A DNA stretch of 64,000 bases from Arthrobacter sp. MAHUQ-56 (GTDB lineage Bacteria; Actinomycetota; Actinomycetes; Actinomycetales; Micrococcaceae): positions 1-64,000 of the forward strand of contig NZ_JAIFZQ010000025.1 of assembly GCF_019710585.1 (NCBI RefSeq), read 5' to 3'. Positions within the stretch are counted from its first letter, which is position 1; each line of letters begins with the position of its first letter. Below are positions 52,089 to 60,034 of this stretch, piece by piece. A program made the position numbers and the translations under genes. A model generated the notes under the pieces. The model was not told the DNA's origin and ran no database searches. It worked only from the letters and a program-made list of their open reading frames with translations.

Positions 52089-54920
52089 ATGACGGCGGGC
52101 TCCACCCAGGGCGACACGGCTGAGGATTTCCCGCTGGCGGGCCGCGCCGGCGTCTTCGAGCAGCTGCTGGAAACCCTCCGGACCGTTCGCAAGGGCACGG
52201 TGGAAACGGTGGTCCTCACCGGGCCCTCCGGGTCCGGCAAGACCGCCCTCCTGGAGCTCTTCCTGGACCACTGCCGGACGTCAGCCCGCGGCGTCCGCGT
52301 GCTGTCCGCCATGGGGGACGACTGGGAGGCACAGTTCGCCCTCGCGGGCTATTCCCAGCTCATGCGGACCCTGCCGCTGCGCACAGCGAAGGATTACGAC
52401 GGCGGCCCGGCCAGGGAGGCGGGGCCGGTCGCCTCCCTGACACCCGCCCAGGTGATCAACTACGCCGCAACCCTCAGCACCCATCTCGAAGGACTGCAGA
52501 CGCACGGCAGCGTGGTGGTGGCCGTCGACGACGTCCACAAACTCGACGTGGAAAGCCTGCGCATCCTCACTTTCGTCATGCGCAGGCTGCACGACAAACG
52601 GGTCCTGTTCCTGCTGACCCTCAACCCCATGGACGCCCCACGTGTCCCCGCCGGGGTGCTCGACTTCCTCACCGGCCACCAGGTGGCCCGCATTTCGTTG
52701 GAGCCCCTCTCGCCTCAGCAGGTCCAGGACGTGGCGCGGAGCCTGTTCGGCCTGGACCTCAGCGCGACGGCGGCCCACGGCCTGGTGGCGCACACCGGCG
52801 GGATTGCGCAGTCCATCGTGGAGCTGCTTCGTGAGCTTCCCCCGGAGACCTGGCAGTCGTGGTTCCCTTCCCTGCCGCCCACCTCCAGGGTGCGCGCCAG
52901 GGTGCGCAGCGTCCTGGCTGCCGCGTCCCCTGCCTTGGTGGCCGCTGCGGAGGCCGCATCGGTGCTTGGCCCCGGCGCGGGCCTGGCCGAGGTGGCCCGG
53001 GTGGCTGGCCTGGAATCCCTCATGCCGGCACTCGACGAGGGGCACCGGGCCGGGCTGCTGGGACTGTCCGTGGACCAGTCCCGCTCCGCCGTCGTGTTTC
53101 TGGAACCCGGCGCGGCAGAGGCTGTCTACGAACAGATCGTCCCCAGCCGGCGCATTGCCCTGCACCGGGTAGCCGCCGAAGCCGTCCAGTCCGAGGGCGA
53201 ACAGTTGGGCCACCGTGTAGCCGCCACCCCGGCCGCAGACGAAACCCTGGCCGCCGAGTTGGAAGAGTTCGCGCGGCGGCAGGCCACGGTTGGGGCGTGG
53301 CAGGATGCCTCCACTGCGCTGTTCTCCGCCTCTGGGCTGTCCCCCGACATCCGCGACCGCAACCTCCGGCTCCTCAGGGCCGTCGACGCCCTGGTTGGCT
53401 CCGGCAATGTGGCGCAGGCGCAGGCGTGGGCCGGGGCCGTGGATGCCCTGCCGCCGTCGCCCCTGCGCTCCTCGGTCCTGGGGTACCTGTCCACCGTGTC
53501 CGGCCAACATGACAGCGCCCAAAGCCAGCTGGAGATGGCCTGGCGCACCAGCAATCCACAGCACGAACCCGCCGCGGCGGCACAGGTGGCGCAGCGGTTC
53601 GTGCTGCACGGGGTGGCCTGCTGGGACGGCCCGATGATTACCGGCTGGGCTGAGCGGGCCATGGCGCTCACGGAGCCCGGAACCCCGGCCCACATCGAGT
53701 CGGAGGCCATCTACGGGTTGGGCCTCTATGCCCAGGGACGGATAGCGGACGCCGAGGCCTCCTACCAGCGGGCCTCCGCCCAGGCGGCCGAGAATGCCCA
53801 GAAGCAGCGGGTGCAGATGGGTGCCGGTTGGTTGGCCCTCCGCTTGGATAATGCGGAGTCGGCGCTGGTGAATTTTGAGTCGGCGGCCCCTACGGAGTAC
53901 CGCGGCGGATCTCTGCGGATCTCCCTGTGGGCCGAAGCCTGGCTGGCCCGCACCCACCTTGTGCTGGGCAACTGGGATGCCGCCGCCGCAACTATCGCGC
54001 GGGCAAGCGTGCGGCTGGAGACCTCGCGGATGCCGCTGATCCGGCCGCTGCTGTATTGGACGGCGGCCGAGCTGTGGTCCATGCGGGGCGACTGGGACCG
54101 TGCGCGGTACTACGTCTCCCAGGCCGCGGTGCAGCCGGGCACCTACCGGGCCATGCAGGTCCCGGCCAGCCTGGCCCGCGCCCGTTTCCACGAGGCCCGG
54201 GCGGACTACGAAAGTGCGCTGGCCGCCCTGCAGCCCCTTGCGGACCTGGATCCCTGGACTGATCAGCGGGTGTCCTTCTGGCCGTGGCAGGACACCTACG
54301 TCAATGCGCTGGTCATGACCGACAAGCTCGATGAGGCCGAATCGTTCCTCACCGCTTTCGAAGGAGTGCACCGCGAACGCGAAGTCCCTTCCGACCTGGC
54401 CCGCATGGCGTGGGCGAAGGGCCGGCTGTTGGCCGCGCAGGGGGATCCGGACACGGCACGGGAACACTTCGAGGCGGCGCTGGGACACCTCCGGGGACTC
54501 AACCGCCCCTATCTGCGGGCACGGATAAGTTTCGCGTTCGGGCAAAGCATGCGCCGGGCGGGCAAGCGGCGCGTGGCCTCATCGGTGCTGCGCGCGGCCC
54601 GCGACCTGTATGACACCCTCGGCGCGGCCACGTACGTGGAACGGTGTGACCGCGAGCTGAAGGCAACGGGCCTGGACGTGGGGAACCTGCCGGACCCGGC
54701 CGATCCGGTGCTCTCCTCGGTGGGCAGCCACCATCTCCAGCTCACCGCGCAGGAACAGGCTGTCGCCGAACTGGTGGCTGCGGGCGCCACGAACAAGGAA
54801 GCCGCCCGGGCACTGTTCCTGGCCGAAAAGACCGTCCAGTACCACCTAACGCGGCTATACCGGAAGATGGGAATCCGGTCCCGCAGCGAACTCGCTGCTG
54901 CGTTCCGGGCCAAGGAGTGA
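52089..54920 (+). CDS. benR: LuxR-family regulator with AAA+ ATPase domain (BenR-type)
   Basis: About 943 residues of the large LAL type. Walker A GPSGSGKT is at residues 45-52 and the Walker B-like VVVAVDDVHKLD near residue 150. A long helical TPR-like middle (about 430-850) precedes a LuxR HTH (LTAQEQAVAELVAAGATNKEAARALFLAEKTVQYHLTRLYRKMGI). In Corynebacterium a LuxR-type BenR activates ben genes, and the position right after benD matches. The frame opens at GTG 52029, but ATG 52089 has agga 8 bases upstream. Confidence 0.87.
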   Translation: MTAGSTQGDTAEDFPLAGRAGVFEQLLETLRTVRKGTVETVVLTGPSGSGKTALLELFLDHCRTSARGVRVLSAMGDDWEAQFALAGYSQLMRTLPLRTAKDYDGGPAREAGPVASLTPAQVINYAATLSTHLEGLQTHGSVVVAVDDVHKLDVESLRILTFVMRRLHDKRVLFLLTLNPMDAPRVPAGVLDFLTGHQVARISLEPLSPQQVQDVARSLFGLDLSATAAHGLVAHTGGIAQSIVELLRELPPETWQSWFPSLPPTSRVRARVRSVLAAASPALVAAAEAASVLGPGAGLAEVARVAGLESLMPALDEGHRAGLLGLSVDQSRSAVVFLEPGAAEAVYEQIVPSRRIALHRVAAEAVQSEGEQLGHRVAATPAADETLAAELEEFARRQATVGAWQDASTALFSASGLSPDIRDRNLRLLRAVDALVGSGNVAQAQAWAGAVDALPPSPLRSSVLGYLSTVSGQHDSAQSQLEMAWRTSNPQHEPAAAAQVAQRFVLHGVACWDGPMITGWAERAMALTEPGTPAHIESEAIYGLGLYAQGRIADAEASYQRASAQAAENAQKQRVQMGAGWLALRLDNAESALVNFESAAPTEYRGGSLRISLWAEAWLARTHLVLGNWDAAAATIARASVRLETSRMPLIRPLLYWTAAELWSMRGDWDRARYYVSQAAVQPGTYRAMQVPASLARARFHEARADYESALAALQPLADLDPWTDQRVSFWPWQDTYVNALVMTDKLDEAESFLTAFEGVHREREVPSDLARMAWAKGRLLAAQGDPDTAREHFEAALGHLRGLNRPYLRARISFAFGQSMRRAGKRRVASSVLRAARDLYDTLGAATYVERCDRELKATGLDVGNLPDPADPVLSSVGSHHLQLTAQEQAVAELVAAGATNKEAARALFLAEKTVQYHLTRLYRKMGIRSRSELAAAFRAKE

Positions 54921-54945
54921 CCCGGAACGCCGCAGGGACTGCTGC

Positions 54946-55224
54946 CTACTTGACGTCAGAAGGGTGCTTGGCCAGCGGAACCACCGTGATGTCCATGTAC
55001 GGGAACAGCGGAAGGTCCTGCAGGATCCCGTGCAGTTCGTCATTCGACTCGACATCGAAAATGGAGTAGTTGGCGTATTCGCCCACCACGCGCCAGATCT
55101 CGGGCCATTTGCCGGCACGCTGCAGCTCCTGGGAGTAGGCCTTCTCCCGGGCCTTGATTCCGGCGGCTTCTTCGGCAGGCATGCCGGCGGGCAGTTTGAC
55201 GTCCATGTGAACCAGGTACTTCAT
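54946..55224 (-). CDS. catC: Muconolactone delta-isomerase
   Basis: 92 residues, the normal length for this decameric enzyme: MKYLVHMDVKLPAGM at the start, REKAYSQELQRAGKWPEIWRVVGEYANYSIFDVESNDELH and LPLFPYMDITVVPLAKHPSD. It converts muconolactone to the beta-ketoadipate enol-lactone. ATG 55224 has gagagg 7 bases upstream. It is the last gene of the lysR-catB-catC operon and is convergent with benR. Confidence 0.97.
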   Translation of the reverse strand: MKYLVHMDVKLPAGMPAEEAAGIKAREKAYSQELQRAGKWPEIWRVVGEYANYSIFDVESNDELHGILQDLPLFPYMDITVVPLAKHPSDVK

Positions 55225-55252
55225 CGATGGCCTCTCGGTGGAAGGGATGTTG

Positions 55253-56353
55253 TCAGTTGGTGCGGTAGCGGGCGAGCTTGTCGTCGTCCACGTCCGTGCC
55301 CACGCCGGGACCTTCAGGGACGTGGATCCGGCCGCCCGTGATGGCCAGCGGCTGGGCGAGCAGGTCATCGGACATGTCCAGGAAGTTGGACAGCTCTGCA
55401 GCCCGTTTGGCCGTGTGGGCGAAGGCTGCGCCGAACACCACGGAGGCCACGGTGCCCACCTGGGTATCGATCTGGTTGCCGATGTAGACATCGATGCCCA
55501 TGCCCTCGGCCATCCCCACGATCTTGGCGCCTTCGGTGAAGCCGGACCGGGCGGTCTTGACGGCCAGGAGGTTCGCCCCGCCGGTGAGGATTTCCCGGGC
55601 GGCCTCGCCGAGGTTGGCGGCGGATTCGTCCGCGGCAATGGGGATGGGGGAGTTGGTGACCAGGCGGCGGCGGCCCAGGACCTCACGGGCGTCGTCGGGC
55701 TCTTCGAGGAACTGCAGGCCAAGATCGGCGGTGCGCCGCAGCACCTCGGCGGCCTCGTTGGCTGTCCAGCCGCGGTTGGCGTCCATGTACAGCTCGGCGT
55801 CTTCGCCCAGGCCCTGCCGCAGCACCCTGGCGGCCTCGATGTCGAGATGCAGCGGACGGCGACCGGTCTTGAGCTTGAAGGTGTTGATGCCGTAGGTCTC
55901 CCGGAACTCCAGGGCCAGTTCAAGGAGTTCCTGGGCGGGCTTGAATCCGAGCATGTGGGATACCCGCAGGGAGTCTGTGTAGCCACCCAGCAGTTTGGTG
56001 ACGGGCTGCCCCAGGGTTTTGCCGATGACGTCCCACACGGCGATGTCCACCGCGCCCTTGGCAGTCTGGTTGTGTACCGTCCGGGCCACGACCGCCTGGA
56101 TCTTCTCCCGGTCAAAGATGTCAGTGCCTACCAGTTGCGGGGCGAAGACGTCCTCAACCACCGCGACGATGGACTTCTGCGTTTCGCCGTAGGTGTAGGG
56201 GCGGGGTGGAGTGTCTGCAGTGCCTGCCAGGCCGTCATCGGTATGGACGCGTACCAGGACATGGTCGGCCTCGTGAACGGACCCGGAAGCGAAATGGAGC
56301 GGGTGGCGGTACGGGATCGAGTACGGGATCGCCTCGATGGCTGCGATCTTCAT
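55253..56353 (-). CDS. catB: Muconate cycloisomerase
   Basis: 366 residues of the enolase superfamily. Catalytic K160-x-K162 (TFKLKTG), metal ligands D191, E217 and D242, and K266 (AVKTARSG) are all in place. It closes cis,cis-muconate to muconolactone. The start overlaps the stop of the upstream lysR by 4 bases (56350-56353), and catC follows after 28 bases. Confidence 0.96.
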   Translation of the reverse strand: MKIAAIEAIPYSIPYRHPLHFASGSVHEADHVLVRVHTDDGLAGTADTPPRPYTYGETQKSIVAVVEDVFAPQLVGTDIFDREKIQAVVARTVHNQTAKGAVDIAVWDVIGKTLGQPVTKLLGGYTDSLRVSHMLGFKPAQELLELALEFRETYGINTFKLKTGRRPLHLDIEAARVLRQGLGEDAELYMDANRGWTANEAAEVLRRTADLGLQFLEEPDDAREVLGRRRLVTNSPIPIAADESAANLGEAAREILTGGANLLAVKTARSGFTEGAKIVGMAEGMGIDVYIGNQIDTQVGTVASVVFGAAFAHTAKRAAELSNFLDMSDDLLAQPLAITGGRIHVPEGPGVGTDVDDDKLARYRTN

Positions 56354-57282
56354 GATGGGAGAAGCCTTTCATCAACAGGAGTATGAGTAGCGCCAGGAGC
56401 CGACGCGTCAGACGTTGCCGTGGCCACGATGTCCAGGAAGTTTTGGAGGAGGGCCGAGCGGTGGCCGCGCAGCCAGGCGACGGCGAGTTCCACCGGAGGA
56501 ACATTGTCGATCTCCCGGTACGCGACCCCTTCAAGCTGGAAAGCGCGCACGCTGGACGGCATGACGGCGATGCCGCCGCCCGCGGCCACGAACGCCAGCA
56601 TCGTGGAGGTCTCGCCCACCACCTGCGTGATCCGCGGCTGGAAGCCCGCCTGGCGGCAGAGGTCCGAGGTAATACGGTTCAGCACGGACTCAGGCGAGTA
56701 GGCGATGAAGTCCTGGTCCTGCAGTTCGTGCATGGCCACGGGCCGGTCCACCGCAAGGGCACTGAAGGAGGGAAGCGCGACGACGAGCGGTTCCTGGGTG
56801 ACGACGCGGTAGTCGATCTCCTCGGACGCAACGGGGGGACGCAGCAGTGCCGCGTCCAGGGTCCCGTTCCGAAGGCCCGCTTCCATGGATGGCGTCAGCA
56901 TTTCCCCGTTCAGCGCCAGCGACAAGCCCGGCAGGAGCTGTTTGCTGAGGCGCGCAATCCGGGGCATGACGCCGTAGGTCGCGGACCCCGAGAACCCCAC
57001 CCGGAGGACGCCGGTGGCGCCCTTGCCCACCTGGTAGACATCTGCCCGGAGCGTTTCGACGTCGTTGACGATCTGGCGGCCGCGGTCCAGCAGGAGCTGC
57101 CCCGCCGCCGTCAGATCCACCCGGCGGGTGGTGCGGTTGAGAAGCTGGACGCCGAGCTGGTCCTCCAGCTGGCGGATCTGCTGCGAGAGGGGCGGCTGCG
57201 CCATGTGCAGGCGCTTGGCTGCCCTGCCGAAATGGCGCTCTTCCGCCACCGCAATGAAGTAGTTCAGCTGCCGGATCTCCAT
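56350..57282 (-). CDS. LysR-family regulator of catechol genes (CatR-like)
   Basis: 310 residues. HTH (MEIRQLNYFIAVAEERHFGRAAKRLHMAQPPLSQQIRQLEDQLGVQLLNR) is close to the CatR/BenM group, which senses muconate. Unlike the usual divergent layout it lies first in the same operon as catB and catC, overlapping catB by 4 bases. ATG 57282 has gagagg 10 bases upstream. Confidence 0.9.
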   Translation of the reverse strand: MEIRQLNYFIAVAEERHFGRAAKRLHMAQPPLSQQIRQLEDQLGVQLLNRTTRRVDLTAAGQLLLDRGRQIVNDVETLRADVYQVGKGATGVLRVGFSGSATYGVMPRIARLSKQLLPGLSLALNGEMLTPSMEAGLRNGTLDAALLRPPVASEEIDYRVVTQEPLVVALPSFSALAVDRPVAMHELQDQDFIAYSPESVLNRITSDLCRQAGFQPRITQVVGETSTMLAFVAAGGGIAVMPSSVRAFQLEGVAYREIDNVPPVELAVAWLRGHRSALLQNFLDIVATATSDASAPGATHTPVDERLLPS

Positions 57283-57362
57283 TGCGATGCCGCCTCTCCA
57301 ACCGATAGGGATGAGGCGCAGCGCGGCCTCATTGATTCATAGAGTAACCCTAAAGGGCTGCA

Positions 57363-58735
57363 CTAAGATACTTTTCCGACGTAATCGGGTTGTTCCAGGC
57401 CGGCGTCCGCCGCCTTCTCCAGACGGTGCTGGCGCGGCACCAGGATGGTCACGGCGGCGCCGAGCAGGGCCACCGCCCCGTAGAGGTAGAAGGCTGTGGC
57501 CCCGCCGATGCCGGCGGCTGCCAGCCAGCCGCCGATGATCGGACCCAGCACGCCGCCGAGGCGGCCCACGCTGGCGCACCAGGCGACGCCGGCGGCCCGG
57601 GCATTGGTGGTGAAGTAGTTGGACTGGAAGCCGTAGACCAGCACCTGGGTTCCCAGCGTTCCCACGCCGGCGGTGGCGATGAAGGCGAAGAGCAGCGGCA
57701 GCGGGAAGCTAAACGTCATCAATCCCAGGGAAATGGTGGCGAGGGCAAACGTGGCAGCGATGACCCGCTGCGGTCCGTTCCGGTCCGCCATCCGGGACGC
57801 GGCCAGTCCGCCCACCACGGCGCCAAGGTTCAGGGCCAGCGGGAAGAACAGGGCATAGGTCCTGCCATATCCGTAGCCTTCCATGATCTTGGGCAACCAG
57901 GTGTTGAGGCCGTACGTCAGCAGGAGTCCGCAGAATGACATCAGGCCCAGCAGGATGGATGCGACGGCGAACTGGCGGGAGAAGACGGCGGCGAAGCCGG
58001 ACTTCCGCGGCGCGGCACCAACCTGGCGGATCACCTTTTCCTCGGCGAGCGGTACCCCGGTGCGCCATGCAGCCGCCAGGGCTTCCTCTTCCCGGCCACA
58101 GGCCATCAGCCACCGCGGGGATTCCGGCAGCTTTCGCCACGCGATTGGCAGGATGACCAGGAGGGGCAGGGATCCAATGATGAAGAGCCCGCGCCAGCCG
58201 ATGCTGTCCAGGAAGGCGATGCCCAGGACAGACGCCAGCACGCCGCCCGCGGGGACGCCGGAATACACGATCGCGTTGTAGAACTGCCGCCGTCCCGCAG
58301 GGGCGAACTCGGCCATCGTGGCCCCGGCGCTGGCGATCACGATGCCCAGGCCCAGTCCGGTGGCAAACCGCAGGGCGCCGAAGGCGGCCACGTTTGTGGC
58401 CAGTGCGGTAGCAAACATGCCCAGGGAGAACCAGGCGATGCCCGCGAGCATCAGTCGGCGGCGGCCGAAGAAGTCCCCGATGGCCCCGCATGCCAGCGAC
58501 CCCCCACCAGCACGCCGATCAGCGCCCAGGACCCGAGGAGTCCGGCAGTGGCCGCATCGAAGTGCCCTATTTGGCCGGCGTCCGCCAGCAGGCCGGGAAG
58601 GACCGTGCCGTAGACCACCAGGTCATAGCCATCGAACAGGAGGGCCGCGCAAATTATGAAAGCCACCCAGTTGGCTGTGCGGGCTTCCTTCCCCGGATCT
58701 CCGGAGATCGTGGAATGCGGGTAGGGCAGCGTCAT
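57363..58735 (-). pseudogene. AAHS-type MFS transporter (benK/pcaK-like) with a frameshift
   Basis: The N-terminal part, starting at ATG 58735 (NWVAFIICAALLFDGYDLVVYGTVLPGLL...GLLGSWALIGVLVGG), is in one frame. From about 58500 the protein continues in another frame (SLACGAIGDFFGRRRLMLAGIAWFSLGMFATAL...) to 57363. Both parts are strongly MFS: the aromatic acid:H+ symporter motifs FDGYDLVVYG and GDFFGRRR are intact. The shift is at a run of six G (minus strand; 58500-58505), where seven would restore a protein of about 457 residues. As read, the gene is broken; a sequencing error in the homopolymer or phase variation are alternatives. Benzoate uptake is likely. Confidence 0.85.
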
Positions 58736-59063
58736 GGTCCCATGTCCTTTCGGGGGTGGATGTGAAGGCGTTGCGGCTCCGGAGGAATCCGGTCTGCGGC
58801 CTCGGCAACCCAGCCTGACAGGGAATGTGACGTGGAACATATGAGGCAAATGCCGGGTTTCCTGCCGGGGGTGCATTGGGCGGCATCCACATATCAAAGG
58901 TGACGGCCGGCTCAATGAATCCGGCGGGGACAGGCCTCAACCACGCCAACGGAACCCCATTCCGGCGGTGGTTGGGGCGGGGTCTTAGTCCATATGCTGC
59001 CGGTATGAAACAGGGGTGCGATAACGATGGCCGGCGCCGTGGCGCCGCGGTTAGGCTGGCGTG
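58736..59063. other. Divergent intergenic region upstream of the MFS gene
   Basis: 328 bases. It should hold the MFS promoter and the -10 (59052-59057) of the DinB-like gene. I see no supported gene, repeat or RNA. Confidence 0.5.
59052..59063 (+). promoter_or_regulatory. -10 element of a probable leaderless gene
   Basis: TAGGCT (59052-59057) ends 6 bases before ATG 59064, with no Shine-Dalgarno. This supports ATG 59064 rather than the in-frame GTG 59061. No clear -35. Confidence 0.45.
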
Positions 59064-59762
59064 ATGATCAATCCAGCGCGCCTGCACGCAGACCTGTCCC
59101 GCCTGGGCCGGGAGACGGAAATGTTCCTGGCCACCGTCTCCTCCTTGTCCGATGATGAGTTGGCTGCTCCTTCGCTCTGTGAAGGGTGGACCCGTGCCCA
59201 CGTCATCGCCCACGTCTCATCCAGTGGACGTGCCCTGGTGGGGCTGATCGACTGGGCCGTCTCCGGGGAGGAACGACAGCTCTACGCTTCCCGTGAAGCA
59301 CGGTCGGAGGCTATCGCCGCCCTTGCTGCCCTGCCGCGGGAGGAACTCCTGGCTGAAGTCCGGGAATCGGCCGTTCAGTTCGCGGTTGAAGCCCCGCGGC
59401 TGACCGGGGACCTTGCGGCACCGGAAGTGCGGGTGGCCGGCCGGGAACTGCCGGCCACGTCCATCGTTGCGCTCCGGATTGCGGAGGTGGTGGTGCACCA
59501 CAACGACCTGGACACTGCCTGGACCATCGAAGAGGCTGACCCGGATTCGCTTTTGAATGCCATCGAGGCCGTGGTGCGCGCGCTGCGTGCCAAGGGAGCG
59601 CCGGGGATGACGCTGGTGACCGAGGAACGCGATGAATGGGTCATCGGTGACGGCGGCCTGCGGGTCGAGTCTGACCGGGAGGGGCTTCTGAAGTGGCTGG
59701 CGCGCGGCGATGCCGGGGGTCTTGAGGCGACGGGCCCGGTGCCCGCACTGCCGGCCTGGTGA
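59064..59762 (+). CDS. Maleylpyruvate-isomerase N-terminal / DinB-fold protein
   Basis: About 232 residues. LARLGRETEMFLATVSSLSDDELAAPSLCEGWTRAHVIAHV-like and VVVHHNDLDTAW segments match the mycothiol-dependent maleylpyruvate isomerase family, a DinB-like four-helix bundle with a His-based metal site. Many members are mycothiol-S-transferases of unknown substrate. It lies near the aromatic genes but outside their operons, so a link to ring degradation is not shown. Confidence 0.83.
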   Translation: MINPARLHADLSRLGRETEMFLATVSSLSDDELAAPSLCEGWTRAHVIAHVSSSGRALVGLIDWAVSGEERQLYASREARSEAIAALAALPREELLAEVRESAVQFAVEAPRLTGDLAAPEVRVAGRELPATSIVALRIAEVVVHHNDLDTAWTIEEADPDSLLNAIEAVVRALRAKGAPGMTLVTEERDEWVIGDGGLRVESDREGLLKWLARGDAGGLEATGPVPALPAW

Positions 59763-59850
59763 ACTGACGACGTTCCCCGCCGGGTTCAGTTCGGACTTTT
59801 CCTTCCGTGTGCCGGTGACGGTTGCGTCGGACAGCACGGCCTCATACTTT

Positions 59851-59874
59851 GCCGACCCGCCGACCCGCCGACCC
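59851..59874. repeat. Short tandem repeat, 8-mer x3
   Basis: gccgaccc is repeated three times in a row (59851-59874) in the intergenic region before the PxKF gene. Such units can change copy number by slippage. Confidence 0.6.
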
Positions 59875-60034
59875 GCGGCCAGTCCGCCCACGCCACCGCC
59901 ACGGGTCCAGCAGAAAACGAGTACTCACGGAGGAAAGACAGGTGGTCATTACGCGTGTTCTCCGCCCATGCCCCAACTTACGGTGAAGTACGTTGCGGTC
60001 CGGGTGGGCCGTAAGCCATGAGGGAGGCATACAC

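Noticed and set aside
54946..56115. Long minus-strand frame (389 codons) running through catB and catC
   Set aside because: Only its last 92 codons are real (catC). The rest is a Pro/Ser-rich shadow of catB.
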